Source of the DNA: Cognataquiflexum aquatile
GTDB taxonomy: Bacteria > Bacteroidota > Bacteroidia > Cytophagales > Cyclobacteriaceae
Reading direction: 5' to 3'
Assembly (NCBI RefSeq): GCF_003316845.1
Contig: NZ_QMIK01000006.1
Span: 237,987-301,986 of the forward strand
DNA: 64,000 nt
Notes under the pieces: generated by a model
Told to the model about the DNA's origin: nothing
Seen by the model: the letters and a program-made list of their open reading frames with translations, nothing else
Database searches by the model: none
Program-made: the position numbers and the translations under genes
In this document: positions 36,261 to 45,486 of the stretch, piece after piece
Position numbering within the stretch: the stretch's first letter is position 1
Layout: the number at the start of each line of letters is the position of its first letter

Positions 36261-38078
36261 TTAATTGCCCTTCTTTTTCAGAATCTCGGCAATCATCTTC
36301 TCTGCATTGATATTTTTGGGATCCATGCTGAAGGATTTTTTATAGTTTTCCAAGGCAAGATCCAGTTCTCCGATTTTCATGCTGGCTTCCGCATAGCTGT
36401 CATATACATTGGCGCTATTGGGATATAGGAGTGTATTGATTTTGAAGATATCCTGAGAAATTTTCAATTTGTCTTTTTCCATAAATCTGTAACCAAGCAC
36501 GTTCAGGTTGTCTTCAGCAATGGTAGGGTCGTTTGGATCAAGTTTTTTTAGTGCTTGGTATTCCTTCAATGCTTGGTCAAATTCTCCTGCAATGATCATT
36601 TCCAATGGGATTTTTTCATTTACATCCATTTTGGGAAAGGAAACTTCCTGAATTCCAGAATCAGGATTGAGGACCTGCATTTCAACTTTATTGGTTTCTG
36701 GATTGGTTTTGAATCTTACTGGCTGGTTGTTGTCCCTGCCGATATATGTGCTGTCAGTAATTTTGATAAGTTCCTTTGGACTATCCATTAAACCTTTGCT
36801 GTACAGTACACCGTCATTTTCAAAAATTTCGATCAGCATATTTCCACCAGGTTTGTACTTGCCAATAATTTGATTTATCTCTCCAGGATTCAGATTCTTT
36901 CTTTGATAAACCGGTACAAAATCATCCCAATTATAAGTAAGGGCAACAGACCTGATTAATTCCGAAATAAATTCGGGATGGTTGGAATTGGTCAAAATGA
37001 CCACACCATATCCTTTGTCTTTGTGTGCGATCAATTCGCTTGAGAATCCCTCATCCCAACCACCGTGTCCAAAATAAATTTCATCCTTCATTTTGTTGAT
37101 AAAAACACCTAAACCGGTATAATCCTCTACAAAAGGAGTGAGCATCAAGGTAGTCATGTCTTTTGACAAAACAGTTTCTGGTCCTCCTTTCAGCGTCTGT
37201 TGGATGTTGATGGCAAATTTGGCAAGGTCTTCAGCGGTCGTCCATAAACCTGCGGCGGCCATTTCAGGATAAGTATGTCTTTTGCCTTTGGTCATGGTGC
37301 CATCAGGAAGGTATCCCGTTGCGGCCAATTTCAGTTGTTCAGCTTGAAGTGGCTGGTCATAGGTACTGTTGGCCATTCCCAATGGTTTTAGCACGGTTTC
37401 TTTCATCAGTTCCGGAAATGGCTTCCCGGCCACATCCATCATCATCTGCTGCATGACAGTATATCCACCGCCTGAGTACCTGAAATTCTCCTCAGGTTTT
37501 TTATTTACAAAAATTGCCCCTGAATTCGCCGGTGGGGTACCATTCAGAACTTCCACCAAAGTCGGAACAGGCAGGTCTGGGCTGTAGCCCAAAAAGCCAT
37601 GTACTGTAAGTCCGGCAGAATGATTGAGCATGTTCTTAAGCGTAACTTTCTTATCATTGGTAAATTCACTGTCAGGCAATTTCCAGGATTTCAAATAGGT
37701 ATTGACATCTTCTTCCAAAGCTATTTTGCCTACTTCAACAAGTTTCAATGCACCGTATGCTGCTACTGGTTTACTGATGGATCCTGCCTGAAACAGTGTC
37801 TCTTTGGTCACAGGGTTTTTGTCATCTTTGTCCATGACCCCATAGGTTTTGGTCCATTCAATTTTGCCATCATATATCACTGCGATACTCACCCCGGGAA
37901 CGCCATAATGCGCCATCCGATCTTCAATAGTCCAAGTGGAATCACCTTCTATAAATACCGGACTGATGAGATTGGTTTCTGTTTGGTAAATTTTATCGCT
38001 TTGGGAGTCAGTGGCTTTTTTCTGCGAACAGGATTGTATAAAAAACAGGATCAGGAGGAAAGAAATTGTGGTTTTCAT
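36261..38078 (-). CDS. Serine hydrolase lipoprotein with C-terminal TPRs
   Basis: 605 residues. The N terminus is a lipoprotein signal with Cys17 (LFFIQSCSQKK), so it is membrane-anchored in the envelope. Residues about 45-370 form a class C beta-lactamase-like serine hydrolase: Ser100-x-x-Lys103 (FQAGSISKPVAA), a Tyr motif in FRYSGGGYTVMQQM, and HGG in YFGHGGWDEGFSS. After a beta domain come two to three tetratricopeptide repeats from about residue 490 (YRFMEKDKLKISQDIFKIN, ANVYDSYAEASMKIGELDLA). Such proteins are usually esterases or D-amino-acid or peptide hydrolases rather than resistance enzymes. Confidence 0.9.
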   Translation of the reverse strand: MKTTISFLLILFFIQSCSQKKATDSQSDKIYQTETNLISPVFIEGDSTWTIEDRMAHYGVPGVSIAVIYDGKIEWTKTYGVMDKDDKNPVTKETLFQAGSISKPVAAYGALKLVEVGKIALEEDVNTYLKSWKLPDSEFTNDKKVTLKNMLNHSAGLTVHGFLGYSPDLPVPTLVEVLNGTPPANSGAIFVNKKPEENFRYSGGGYTVMQQMMMDVAGKPFPELMKETVLKPLGMANSTYDQPLQAEQLKLAATGYLPDGTMTKGKRHTYPEMAAAGLWTTAEDLAKFAINIQQTLKGGPETVLSKDMTTLMLTPFVEDYTGLGVFINKMKDEIYFGHGGWDEGFSSELIAHKDKGYGVVILTNSNHPEFISELIRSVALTYNWDDFVPVYQRKNLNPGEINQIIGKYKPGGNMLIEIFENDGVLYSKGLMDSPKELIKITDSTYIGRDNNQPVRFKTNPETNKVEMQVLNPDSGIQEVSFPKMDVNEKIPLEMIIAGEFDQALKEYQALKKLDPNDPTIAEDNLNVLGYRFMEKDKLKISQDIFKINTLLYPNSANVYDSYAEASMKIGELDLALENYKKSFSMDPKNINAEKMIAEILKKKGN

Positions 38079-38195
38079 AGTGTGGGATTTTTGTAGTGCT
38101 TGAAATATAAAAATAAATTATTGACCGCTACTTTGATACAAGCTTAAAATAAAAGTGAAAAAAGAAAAGGCTATTAGCAATACTTTAATTTTTAA

Positions 38196-38600
38196 TCATT
38201 TTTGAATCGGGTTTTTTTGCTTGGAAATAAAAATGTCTACTTCCAGGTATTTTTCTTTCATCCGGCTCAAAGCAAATGCCGCAGCCGAATCAGGGTAAAC
38301 GGAATAGTCTAAGGAAGCTTTTATTACCAATGATAGAATCATCGACAAGTCAAAAATCAGCAATAAGATGCCACTTAATTTTGCGAAAAGTTCTGTTCTG
38401 AATCCGATAAGCAAAAACCGCGAATATGATTTCTACAACTGTCGCTATGAATCCTGATGCCGGGATCATCGTAGTAGGAATCCACGGATTGATCAGTTGG
38501 GTATATTCCAAAAAACTGTCCCAATTTCCCCAAACCGATATTTCTATGCTCAAAATCCCAAACCTGTCTGCTACTGATGATAAAAATCCAAATGAAATAG
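38196..38600 (-). pseudogene. DoxX-like gene broken by a frameshift
   Basis: Two overlapping frames join into one family-like protein: FLSSVADRFG, WGNWDSFLEYTQLINPW and FIATVVEIIFAVF in the first, then LLIGFRTELFAKLSGILLLIFDLSMI in the second. The switch is at the five-base A run 38413-38417; with one base less the frames would join as AVLLIGF. No plausible start codon precedes the first part, so more than one lesion may exist. It is distinct from the intact DoxX-like gene at 19909-20352. Confidence 0.7.
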
Positions 38601-39175
38601 GTAATTCGTGGGTTTTAAAATAAGGATTTTCTTTACAAAGCCAAATTGGGAAAACCTCCTTCCGGTATAAATTTAAGCTTGTTAAATTTTCAAATTTCGG
38701 GCAAAAAAGGATTAATCATTCTATAAGAAATGGCACCCGGACTAAAACTCCTCTGCTGTCAACCCACTGTTTACAGCAGCTCCAGCCATGTTTCCTGCAG
38801 AGGCAGCGAAGACTAAAAAGCTGATATGGGTTATACCAAAAAGGCGACAGCGAGGACCAAAAAGGCGAGACGGGTCACCTCTGAGGCGTTCGTTGTCATA
38901 AAAAAGGCGAGACAAGTCACCAAAAAGGTGACACAGGTAGTTAATGAAGTGGAGGGGGGTACTTCCGAAGTACCCCCCTCCACTTGGGAAGTGCCCCTGA
39001 TGAGTTTCAAGAATGATGAATTTATCTCTTCGCTCTCAGTGACCTTTATGGTAATATCTACCGACCCCTTTCCGCCACTTTGCGAAACCTTTGGGCCCTT
39101 TGCGGTAAAATAAATCAATCCGGCTTCTGGAGAAGCAGAATAACGAGACCGATTGGGGACTTAAAAAAATAAGAC
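38601..39175. other. Repeat-rich gene-free interval
   Basis: Between the DoxX pseudogene and the DUF1569 gene there is no supported gene. The main content is the repeat block and hairpin at 38832-38985; the remainder shows nothing I can name. Confidence 0.55.
38832..38985. repeat. Short repeats and a perfect 39-base hairpin
   Basis: Four imperfect copies of an A-run followed by GGCGAGAC (38832-38935) precede a perfect inverted repeat: 19-base arms 38947-38965 and 38967-38985 around a single C, with a run of six G and six C. Adjacent GTCACC-AAAAA-GGTGAC forms a further small hairpin. Both strands are open through the block by chance, but the predicted peptides are only repeats. Confidence 0.7.
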
Positions 39176-39646
39176 TCAGAGACTGCCAAACTGCCTTAAA
39201 TGATGATCGAGATGCTTATATATCATCCTTGACCATTCCTTGCGGCTGAGTTCCCCAAAGAATGGATGGGGGAATAACTTGACTTGGGTTTTTACTTTTT
39301 CGAGATAGTGCAACAACTCTGTTTTTTGTTTTTCTATTTCAGTCAATAAAAATTCACTTTTTCCCATGTTCATTTCGTCCGGCGTAGCTGCTCCTTTGGG
39401 CCAAGGAATAGTCGAAAATATAAGCCATTTGCCCAATCTTGTCCGCATATATGCAGGGCCTTGGGCCTTGGAGGGAAGTTCTCCCAACGACATTTTCAAT
39501 TGCGTGGTGCAATGGACAAGCATTTGCTGTAAGTTCATTTTGCCCCATTTCTTCGGACTTGAGCTTGAAAGTGCCAATATCCTTTTTCTTATTTCGGAAT
39601 AATCTGAATCATTTTGGATATTTTTCATAGGTGCTTTATTTTTCAC
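39176..39646 (-). CDS. DinB-like DUF1569-family protein
   Basis: A 156-residue soluble helical protein. MNLQQMLVHCTTQLKMSLGE and, at the C terminus, RMIYKHLDHHLRQFGSL carry the histidines that are spaced as in DinB-like four-helix metal-binding proteins; WPKGAATPDEMN is typical of the DUF1569 branch. The biochemical role is unknown. It lies 27 bases after hutU on the same strand and may be read through from the hut genes, though no functional link to histidine is known. An internal ATG at residue 7 is an equally possible start. Confidence 0.78.
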   Translation of the reverse strand: MKNKAPMKNIQNDSDYSEIRKRILALSSSSPKKWGKMNLQQMLVHCTTQLKMSLGELPSKAQGPAYMRTRLGKWLIFSTIPWPKGAATPDEMNMGKSEFLLTEIEKQKTELLHYLEKVKTQVKLFPHPFFGELSRKEWSRMIYKHLDHHLRQFGSL

Positions 39647-39673
39647 TTACAGAAATTATTTAAACAAAATACT

Positions 39674-41668
39674 TTAAAACCTCAATAATTCCTCATCCAC
39701 CATTTCCGGTAGCGTCACTTTCAAGCTTGGGGTTCTTTCCATTTCTCTCCTGATCGCAAACAATGCTTCTTCATTTCTTGCCCAGGCACGGCGGGAGATG
39801 CCGTTGTTGACATCGTAGAATAGCATGGATTGGAGCCTTCGGTTGGCTTCTTCGCTTCCATCGAGCAGCAAGCCGAATCCTCCGTTGATGACTTCACCCC
39901 AACCAACACCGCCACCGTTGTGGATGGAGACCCAAGTCGCCCCACGGAAACTGTCACCGATCACGTTGTGGATGGCCATGTCTGCAGTGAATTTGCTGCC
40001 GTCATAGATATTGCTCGTCTCCCGAAAAGGGGAATCTGTGCCACTGACATCGTGGTGGTCTCTTCCAAGTACAATTGGGGAGGAGATTTCGCCTGATTGG
40101 ATGGCTGCATTAAAGGCTTTGGCGATTTCGATCCTGCCCTCTGCATCTGCATAAAGGATTCTCGCCTGAGAGCCCACCACCAATTTATTTTTTCCTGCTT
40201 CCTCGATCCAGGTAATATTGTCCTGAAGCTGTTGCTGTATTTCCGAAGGGGCAAAGGTTTTGATTTGTTTGAGCACTTTGGCTGCGATTTGGTCGGTCTT
40301 GGCTAGGTCTTCAGGATTGCCCGAAGTACAGACCCAACGGAAAGGTCCAAATCCATAGTCAAAGCACATAGGCCCCAAAATATCCTGTACATAGGAAGGG
40401 TATTTAAAATCAATACCGTTGGCAGCCATGACATCGGCTCCGGCACGGGAAGCTTCTAATAAAAAAGCATTTCCATAATCGAAAAAGTAGGTGCCTTTTG
40501 CAGCATGCATGTTGACTGCAGCAGCATGTCGGCGGAGGGATTCCTGAACTTTGGTTTTGAATTTTTCGGGTTCTTTGGCCATCATTTCATTGGCTTCCTC
40601 AAAATCCAAACCTACCGGATAGTATCCACCTGCCCAAGGATTGTGGAGGGAAGTCTGGTCAGAACCGAGTTCGATGGTGATATTTTCCTGATCAAATTTC
40701 TCCCAAACATCCACAACATTGCCAAGGAAGGCGATGGAAACCACTTCCTCGTTTTGCTGTGCCTGACGCACCCGGAGCACCAGATTATCCAAGTCAGTTA
40801 TCAATTCATCCACCCAACCTTGTTCATGCCGCTTGTTGGCAGCTTTCGGATTGACTTCGGCACAGACCGTGATGCATCCTGCAATATTTCCTGCTTTTGG
40901 TTGGGCGCCTGACATGCCTCCCAAACCTGCTGTCAGGAAGACTTTACCTTTTGGATTTATAGCAGGGCCAAGTTTTTTGCGGAAGGCATTCATCACCGTA
41001 ATGGTGGTGCCGTGGACTATACCCTGAGGACCGATATACATATAAGAACCTGCGGTCATCTGTCCATATTGTGTCACTCCAAGGGCATTGTATTTTTCCC
41101 AATCATCCGGTTTGGAGTAGTTTGGGATCATCATCCCGTTGGTGACGACAACTCGTGGAGCATCTTTGGAGGAAGGGAAAAGTCCCATCGGATGGCCGGA
41201 ATACATATGAAGGGTTTGTTCCTCGGTCATCTCGGCGAGGTACTTCATGGTAAGGAGGTATTGCGCCCAATTTTGAAAAACCGCGCCGTTGCCTCCGTAA
41301 GTAATGAGTTCCTGAGGATGTTGGGCCACTGCAGGGTCGAGGTTGTTTTGGATCATCAGCATGATCGCTGCAGCTTGTTGACATTTAGCTGGATAATCAG
41401 AAATTGGCCTTGCCCGCATCTCATAATCCGGCATAAAGCGATACATGTAAATCCTCCCGTATTGCTGTAATTCTTCGAAAAACTCCTTTGCCAATTCCTC
41501 ATGCCAAGCCTTTGGGAAGTACCTTAGCGCGTTTCTCAAAGCCAATTTCTTCTCTTCAGGGCTTAAAATATCCTTTCTTTTTGGCGCATGGCTAAAACTA
41601 GGATCAGGTGATTTTCTAGCCGGAAGGGTGGAGGGGATGCCTTGGAGGATTTGGTCTTGGAAGGTCAT
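39674..41668 (-). CDS. hutU: Urocanate hydratase, long form
   Basis: Adds water to urocanate to give imidazolonepropionate, the second step of histidine degradation, with NAD+ bound as an electrophile. The signature stretches are QELITYGGNGAVFQNW, MYSGHPMGLFPS, GLGGMSGAQPKAGNIAGC and, further on, GRDHHDVSGTDSPFRETSNI and SIHNGGGVGWGEVINGGFGL. It has 664 residues, about 100 more than the classical HutU, as I recall for a Bacteroidota subgroup. The start is preceded by CA-rich repeats. hutH, hutI and hutU occur in pathway-related order on one strand; formiminoglutamate-processing genes are not in the window. Confidence 0.95.
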   Translation of the reverse strand: MTFQDQILQGIPSTLPARKSPDPSFSHAPKRKDILSPEEKKLALRNALRYFPKAWHEELAKEFFEELQQYGRIYMYRFMPDYEMRARPISDYPAKCQQAAAIMLMIQNNLDPAVAQHPQELITYGGNGAVFQNWAQYLLTMKYLAEMTEEQTLHMYSGHPMGLFPSSKDAPRVVVTNGMMIPNYSKPDDWEKYNALGVTQYGQMTAGSYMYIGPQGIVHGTTITVMNAFRKKLGPAINPKGKVFLTAGLGGMSGAQPKAGNIAGCITVCAEVNPKAANKRHEQGWVDELITDLDNLVLRVRQAQQNEEVVSIAFLGNVVDVWEKFDQENITIELGSDQTSLHNPWAGGYYPVGLDFEEANEMMAKEPEKFKTKVQESLRRHAAAVNMHAAKGTYFFDYGNAFLLEASRAGADVMAANGIDFKYPSYVQDILGPMCFDYGFGPFRWVCTSGNPEDLAKTDQIAAKVLKQIKTFAPSEIQQQLQDNITWIEEAGKNKLVVGSQARILYADAEGRIEIAKAFNAAIQSGEISSPIVLGRDHHDVSGTDSPFRETSNIYDGSKFTADMAIHNVIGDSFRGATWVSIHNGGGVGWGEVINGGFGLLLDGSEEANRRLQSMLFYDVNNGISRRAWARNEEALFAIRREMERTPSLKVTLPEMVDEELLRF

Positions 41669-41685
41669 TGGTAAATTTGGTTGTA

Positions 41686-41752
41686 ATTGTTATAGTTGTT
41701 GTAATGGTTCTAATTGTTATCAGGTTGTCGATGTTGTCGAGTTTTCGGGATC
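41686..41752 (-). repeat. CA-rich composite repeat leading into hutU
   Basis: On the minus strand the sequence runs CGACAACATCGACAACCTG and then AGAACCATTACAACAACTAT and ACAATTACAACC, ending 18 bases before the hutU ATG. These are the same two word types, in the same order and orientation, as in front of smpB. Confidence 0.6.
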
Positions 41753-41799
41753 GTGACCCTGAGTCCTCAACATTTTAATATGTTCAGAAAGGGAATGAC

Positions 41800-42060
41800 G
41801 GTTGGTGTTGCGTCATCTTGAATCCGAGGTACGAGGATGAAAGATCTCAGAGCAAAAGAGACTCCTCGCAACACTCAGAGTGACGGCTCCAACAAATTCG
41901 TCATTGATAAGGTGTAACGGCTGAAGGATCTCATTTTTTTTGGTGAGACCCTTCGCTTCACTCAGGGTGACGCCCTCGAATTCTGTCATGGGTAACCCAG
42001 AGAGAAATCTTTTCCTAGAATTTGGATCAAAGACTTCTCCTTTCGTCGAAGTGACAAGGA
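41800..42060. repeat. Degenerate GAGACYCTTCGC-type repeats
   Basis: Three diverged copies of a 28-30 base motif are visible: AGACTCCTCGCAACACTCAG followed by AGTGACGG (from 41868), GAGACCCTTCGCTTCACTCA followed by GGGTGACG (from 41945), and AGACTTCTCCTTTCGTCGAA followed by GTGACA (from 42031). One inverted relative lies at 41813-41850. This fills most of the 480-base gap between hutI and hutU. No gene is present. Confidence 0.6.
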
Positions 42061-42150
42061 AAGGTCTTTAGATAGTCTTTAATGCAATTTTGGGATTGTA
42101 GGCTTCACCTTTGCGGTGAATATCCATCAATATCCAATATCAATTAATAT

Positions 42151-43389
42151 CTAAATTTTTACTCCCCTTTTAAATACCATAGCCGGTTTCAATTTTCCTT
42201 GATGGTAGGTGATTTCCCGGTAGTCCGAAGTTTGGAAAAGAAGGATATCCGCCAATTTACCCACAGCAATACTTCCCCTGTCAGACAAGCCGAGTGCAGC
42301 TGCGGCCCGGCAGGTAATTCCGGCCAAGACTTCCGCATTGCTGAGTTTCTCGAATGTTCCCAATATGGATGCCTGCATCAGCAAATCTCCCATAGGTGCC
42401 GAACCGGGGTTCCAATCTGAAGCGATGGCCAAGGAGGCACCGGCGTCCAGAAGTTTTCGGGCAGGCGTAAAAGCCATTCCCAAACCGATCGATGCGCCCG
42501 GCAATGCCACAGCAACGGTATCCGAATTGGCAAGTAATTCAATTTCCTTATCGGTACTTGATTCCAGATGATCTGCTGAAATGGCGCCAAATGCCACCGC
42601 CACCGCCGAACCCCCAACATGAAATTGGTCTGCATGTACCGTGATATCGAATCCAAAGTCTTTGGCTTTATGGAAATATGCTGCAATATCATCTGCACTA
42701 AATGCAGAATCTTCAATAAAGGCATCGATCCTGTTGCTGAGGTTTTCAGATTTCAAGATTGAGAACAATTCATTGCTGATTATTTCCAAGTATTCTTTTG
42801 CTGAACTCTCAAAATCCTTTGGGCAGATATGGGCAGCAAGGCAGGTAGGAATCAAGTCTGCTGCCGTTTCTGAATTTGCCTGTTTGATGGCTTGTAGCAT
42901 TTTGATTTCTTCAGCCACAGAAAGTCCATAGCCGCTTTTTACCTCAGTGGTGGTGACGCCATCAGTGAGATGACTGTTGGCTCTTTTGACAGTGAGTTTG
43001 ACCAATTGTTCCAAGGATGCTTTCCTCGTTTGGGTTAATGTATCCCAGATTCCACCCCCTGAATTGGCGATCTCAAGGTAGGATTTTCCGGTATTGCGCA
43101 TCGCGAAATCTTTGGCCCGGCTTCCCGCAAAGCAGATATGCGTGTGGCAATCCACAAAACCGGGAAGCGCCACAAAGTCGCCTTGCAAGGTTTCCATTTT
43201 GGCACCGATGGACTGCGCCTCAGGATAGATGTCCCAATAACTCCCGATTTCATGGATCTTTTCATCCTTCAAAAATATTCCTGCTTCGGTGATGATTTCA
43301 AGTTGGCTGTCTTGCAAAGAGCCTTTTGCCCCCAATCCACGCATGGTCAGGAGTTGTCGTATCGGGCCGATGAGGGTGTAGTTGGGCAT
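42151..43389 (-). CDS. hutI: Imidazolonepropionase
   Basis: Hydrolyses 4-imidazolone-5-propionate to N-formimino-L-glutamate, the third histidine degradation step. The 412 residues are the usual size for this amidohydrolase. Metal ligands appear in FVDCHTHICFAGSRA (HxH), in TTEVKSGYGLSVAEE and in VHADQFHVGGSAVA. LASDWNPGSAPMGDLLMQ holds the conserved Asp, and GITCRAAAALGLSDRGSIAVGKLADILLF is the amidohydrolase C terminus. It lies between hutH and hutU but is separated from both by repeats rather than tightly packed. Confidence 0.96.
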   Translation of the reverse strand: MPNYTLIGPIRQLLTMRGLGAKGSLQDSQLEIITEAGIFLKDEKIHEIGSYWDIYPEAQSIGAKMETLQGDFVALPGFVDCHTHICFAGSRAKDFAMRNTGKSYLEIANSGGGIWDTLTQTRKASLEQLVKLTVKRANSHLTDGVTTTEVKSGYGLSVAEEIKMLQAIKQANSETAADLIPTCLAAHICPKDFESSAKEYLEIISNELFSILKSENLSNRIDAFIEDSAFSADDIAAYFHKAKDFGFDITVHADQFHVGGSAVAVAFGAISADHLESSTDKEIELLANSDTVAVALPGASIGLGMAFTPARKLLDAGASLAIASDWNPGSAPMGDLLMQASILGTFEKLSNAEVLAGITCRAAAALGLSDRGSIAVGKLADILLFQTSDYREITYHQGKLKPAMVFKRGVKI

Positions 43390-43502
43390 TTTTTGGTTAA
43401 TTGTTTATTTGGTTAACTGGTTTGGTTCAAGTTTCGGATGGTTCAAGTCTCTGACTTGGACCCTTAAAATGCAGTCTTGGACTGCGAAGTGGTGAGTCCG
43501 AG

Positions 43503-43648
43503 GTCCAAGTCTGAAGACTTGAACCAGATTTGAGCCCAAGTCCGAAGACTTGAACAAGGTGGAAGTCCAAGTCTGAAGACTTGAACTATTTGGTCGATGG
43601 GAAATCCAAGTCTGAAGACTTGAACTATGTGGGTCTGAAGACTTGAAC
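43503..43648. repeat. Tandem palindromic repeats between hutH and hutI
   Basis: Five copies of CCAAGTCTGAAGACTTGAAC, each close to a palindrome (CAAGTCT-GA-AGACTTG), begin at 43503, 43534, 43565, 43604 and 43631; the last is shortened and abuts the hutH stop codon. More diverged copies lie at 43425-43470. Spacers are 5-17 bases and differ. The same repeat occurs inside the coding sequence at 23503-23550. Confidence 0.8.
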
Positions 43649-45219
43649 TAGTACCAATCAAACTCCTCGGACCACTTTGTCTCCAATTCCAAACCTTCTC
43701 TTGCAGCCACTTCCTTTGCTAAAGTTAGCAATTCTCCACTTCTGATGATGTCAATGGCTATCTCCATGTCTTCATACATGATCTGATCTTCGGTCACATG
43801 GTGGATTTTGGTACGGACATGTTCATAGAGTGCGGTCATGATTTTGCCGGACTTCAAAGGGGCATGAAAATCCACAGCCTGTGCCGCGCAGAAGAGTTCG
43901 ACCCCAAGGATTTTTTCCACATTCTCAATCACCTGCAATGCCTTTCTCGCCCCTATACTGCCCATACTCACGTGGTCTTCCTGTCCCAAAGAAGTTGGAA
44001 TGCTGTCAGCCGAGGAGGGAAAACACAGCCCCTTGTTTTCACTCGCCAATGCCGCCGTGCTGTATTGGGGAATCATAAACCCGGAGTTCAACCCTGTTTC
44101 TTTCAACAACAGTTTTGGAACACCCGGGGTATCGCCTTCCAAAGAAAGGTAAATCCTGCGGTCGGAGATATTGCCGATTTCAGAAGCAGCCAAACAGGCA
44201 TAATCCAATGGCATGGCAATAGGTTGACCATGGAAATTCCCCCCACTGATGGTATGGTTTTCGTCAAAGACGACGGGATTGTCCGTGACGGAATTGATCT
44301 CAGTTTCGATCATTTGCTTCAGGTGAAGCCAGGCATTGCGGGAAGCACCGTGGACCTGCGGCATACAGCGCAAGGAATATGGATCCTGAACCCGCGCACA
44401 GGCCGCATGGGAATGGACAATTTCCGACTCATGAAGCAAATTCAAGATCGATTGGGCGACATGTTGGTTTCCGGCGTAAGGGCGGAGTTGGTGGAGGTCA
44501 GCACTGAATGGCTTTGTCGAACCCAACAATCCCTCCAACATCATTGCCCCGGTGATGTCGGCATGGGCAAGGATATTGTAAAATCTGTCTACCACCATCA
44601 CTCCAAAAGCAGCAATGAATTGAGTGCCGTTGATCAGGGCCAAACCTTCTTTAGGCCCAAGGTGAATGGGTTCCAAATCAAGTTGTTGAAAAAGTTTGGC
44701 TGTTGAAATTATTTCACCTTTGAAATGGACTTTTCCCAATCCGATCAAAGGCAAAAATAAATGTGAAAGCGGTGCCAAATCCCCAGAGGCACCCACAGAA
44801 CCCTGTTTGGGCACGACAGGGACAATATTGTTTTCAATGAAAAAAAGGATCCTGTCCAAAGTACTTTCCTGAATTCCCGAAAAACCCTGTGCCAAAGCAT
44901 GGGTTTTCAGCACCAACATCAGTTTGGCGATTTCGATGGGGATGGGTTCGCCGAGGCCGACAGCATGGCTTTTCAGAAGGTTTTCCTGGAGTTTTTTGGT
45001 TTGCTCCGGAGAGATCATCGTGGTGCAAAGCGGTCCAAAACCGGTGTTGATGCCATAAACGGGTTGGCCTTTGCTGACTATTTTTTCGACAGCCTGACTG
45101 CTCGCTTGGATTTTTTTCCGGCTTTCAGGAGAGATGATGCCTTTGATATCGCCCCTGCAAATGGCGAGTGCGAGGGATGCAGTGAGTCGGTCTTGGCCAC
45201 ATGAGAAGGTGTTTTTCAT
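43648..45219 (-). CDS. hutH: Histidine ammonia-lyase
   Basis: Removes ammonia from L-histidine to give urocanate, the first degradation step. The self-forming MIO cofactor triad is Ala144-Ser145-Gly146 in GSVGASGDLAPLSH. The catalytic Tyr loop is VYGINTGFG, and LINGTQFIAA, DPYSLRCMPQVHGA and NFHGQPIAM are further active-site stretches. The 523 residues fit the family. It is divergent from a LysR-type regulator, with a dyad in the shared 267-base region. Confidence 0.97.
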   Translation of the reverse strand: MKNTFSCGQDRLTASLALAICRGDIKGIISPESRKKIQASSQAVEKIVSKGQPVYGINTGFGPLCTTMISPEQTKKLQENLLKSHAVGLGEPIPIEIAKLMLVLKTHALAQGFSGIQESTLDRILFFIENNIVPVVPKQGSVGASGDLAPLSHLFLPLIGLGKVHFKGEIISTAKLFQQLDLEPIHLGPKEGLALINGTQFIAAFGVMVVDRFYNILAHADITGAMMLEGLLGSTKPFSADLHQLRPYAGNQHVAQSILNLLHESEIVHSHAACARVQDPYSLRCMPQVHGASRNAWLHLKQMIETEINSVTDNPVVFDENHTISGGNFHGQPIAMPLDYACLAASEIGNISDRRIYLSLEGDTPGVPKLLLKETGLNSGFMIPQYSTAALASENKGLCFPSSADSIPTSLGQEDHVSMGSIGARKALQVIENVEKILGVELFCAAQAVDFHAPLKSGKIMTALYEHVRTKIHHVTEDQIMYEDMEIAIDIIRSGELLTLAKEVAAREGLELETKWSEEFDWY

Positions 45220-45272
45220 TATTCAGATTTTTGTCTCCTACAAAGACGCAAAGTTTAGGAGAGTTTCAATTA

Positions 45273-45330
45273 CAAAAATAACTTTCTGCTTTGATAATTA
45301 TTGATACCAATATTATCAATAACTGATAAC
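45273..45330 (-). promoter_or_regulatory. hutH promoter box and LysR-type dyad
   Basis: TATTTTTG (45280-45273, minus strand) matches TAnnTTTG. Upstream of it TTATTGATA (45298-45306) and TATCAATAA (45314-45322) form a perfect 9-base inverted repeat with a 7-base centre, including a T-N11-A type core. Related half-sites TTGATAATTA and ACTGATAAC flank it. The dyad would cover about -55 to -32 of the hutH transcript, suited to activation by the divergent LysR protein. Confidence 0.55.
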
Positions 45331-45486
45331 TTTGAGTTATTAAAAAATTTCTTTAGATTTTGACTTAGAATTCAAAATAGAAAAGTGTTGGAATACTGAT
45401 TGGGTATAATCGATAGTAATTCAAATTTTGGCGAATGAATATCTATTTAAAAATCTTTTCGACTTTGGGTCTTTGCGGGGACTAAT

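Noticed and set aside
38826..39118. Open frames of about 95 codons on both strands
   Set aside because: Both run through short repeats and a perfect hairpin; the peptides are low-complexity (TKKA- and TFLV-type runs) with no coding signs.
43503..43648. CRISPR-like array
   Set aside because: The units are short palindromes with spacers of 5-17 bases of unequal length, and there are no cas genes.
43428..43648. tRNA T-loop-like words (GGTTCAAGTC)
   Set aside because: They belong to the palindromic repeat family; no acceptor, D or anticodon arms can be formed around them.
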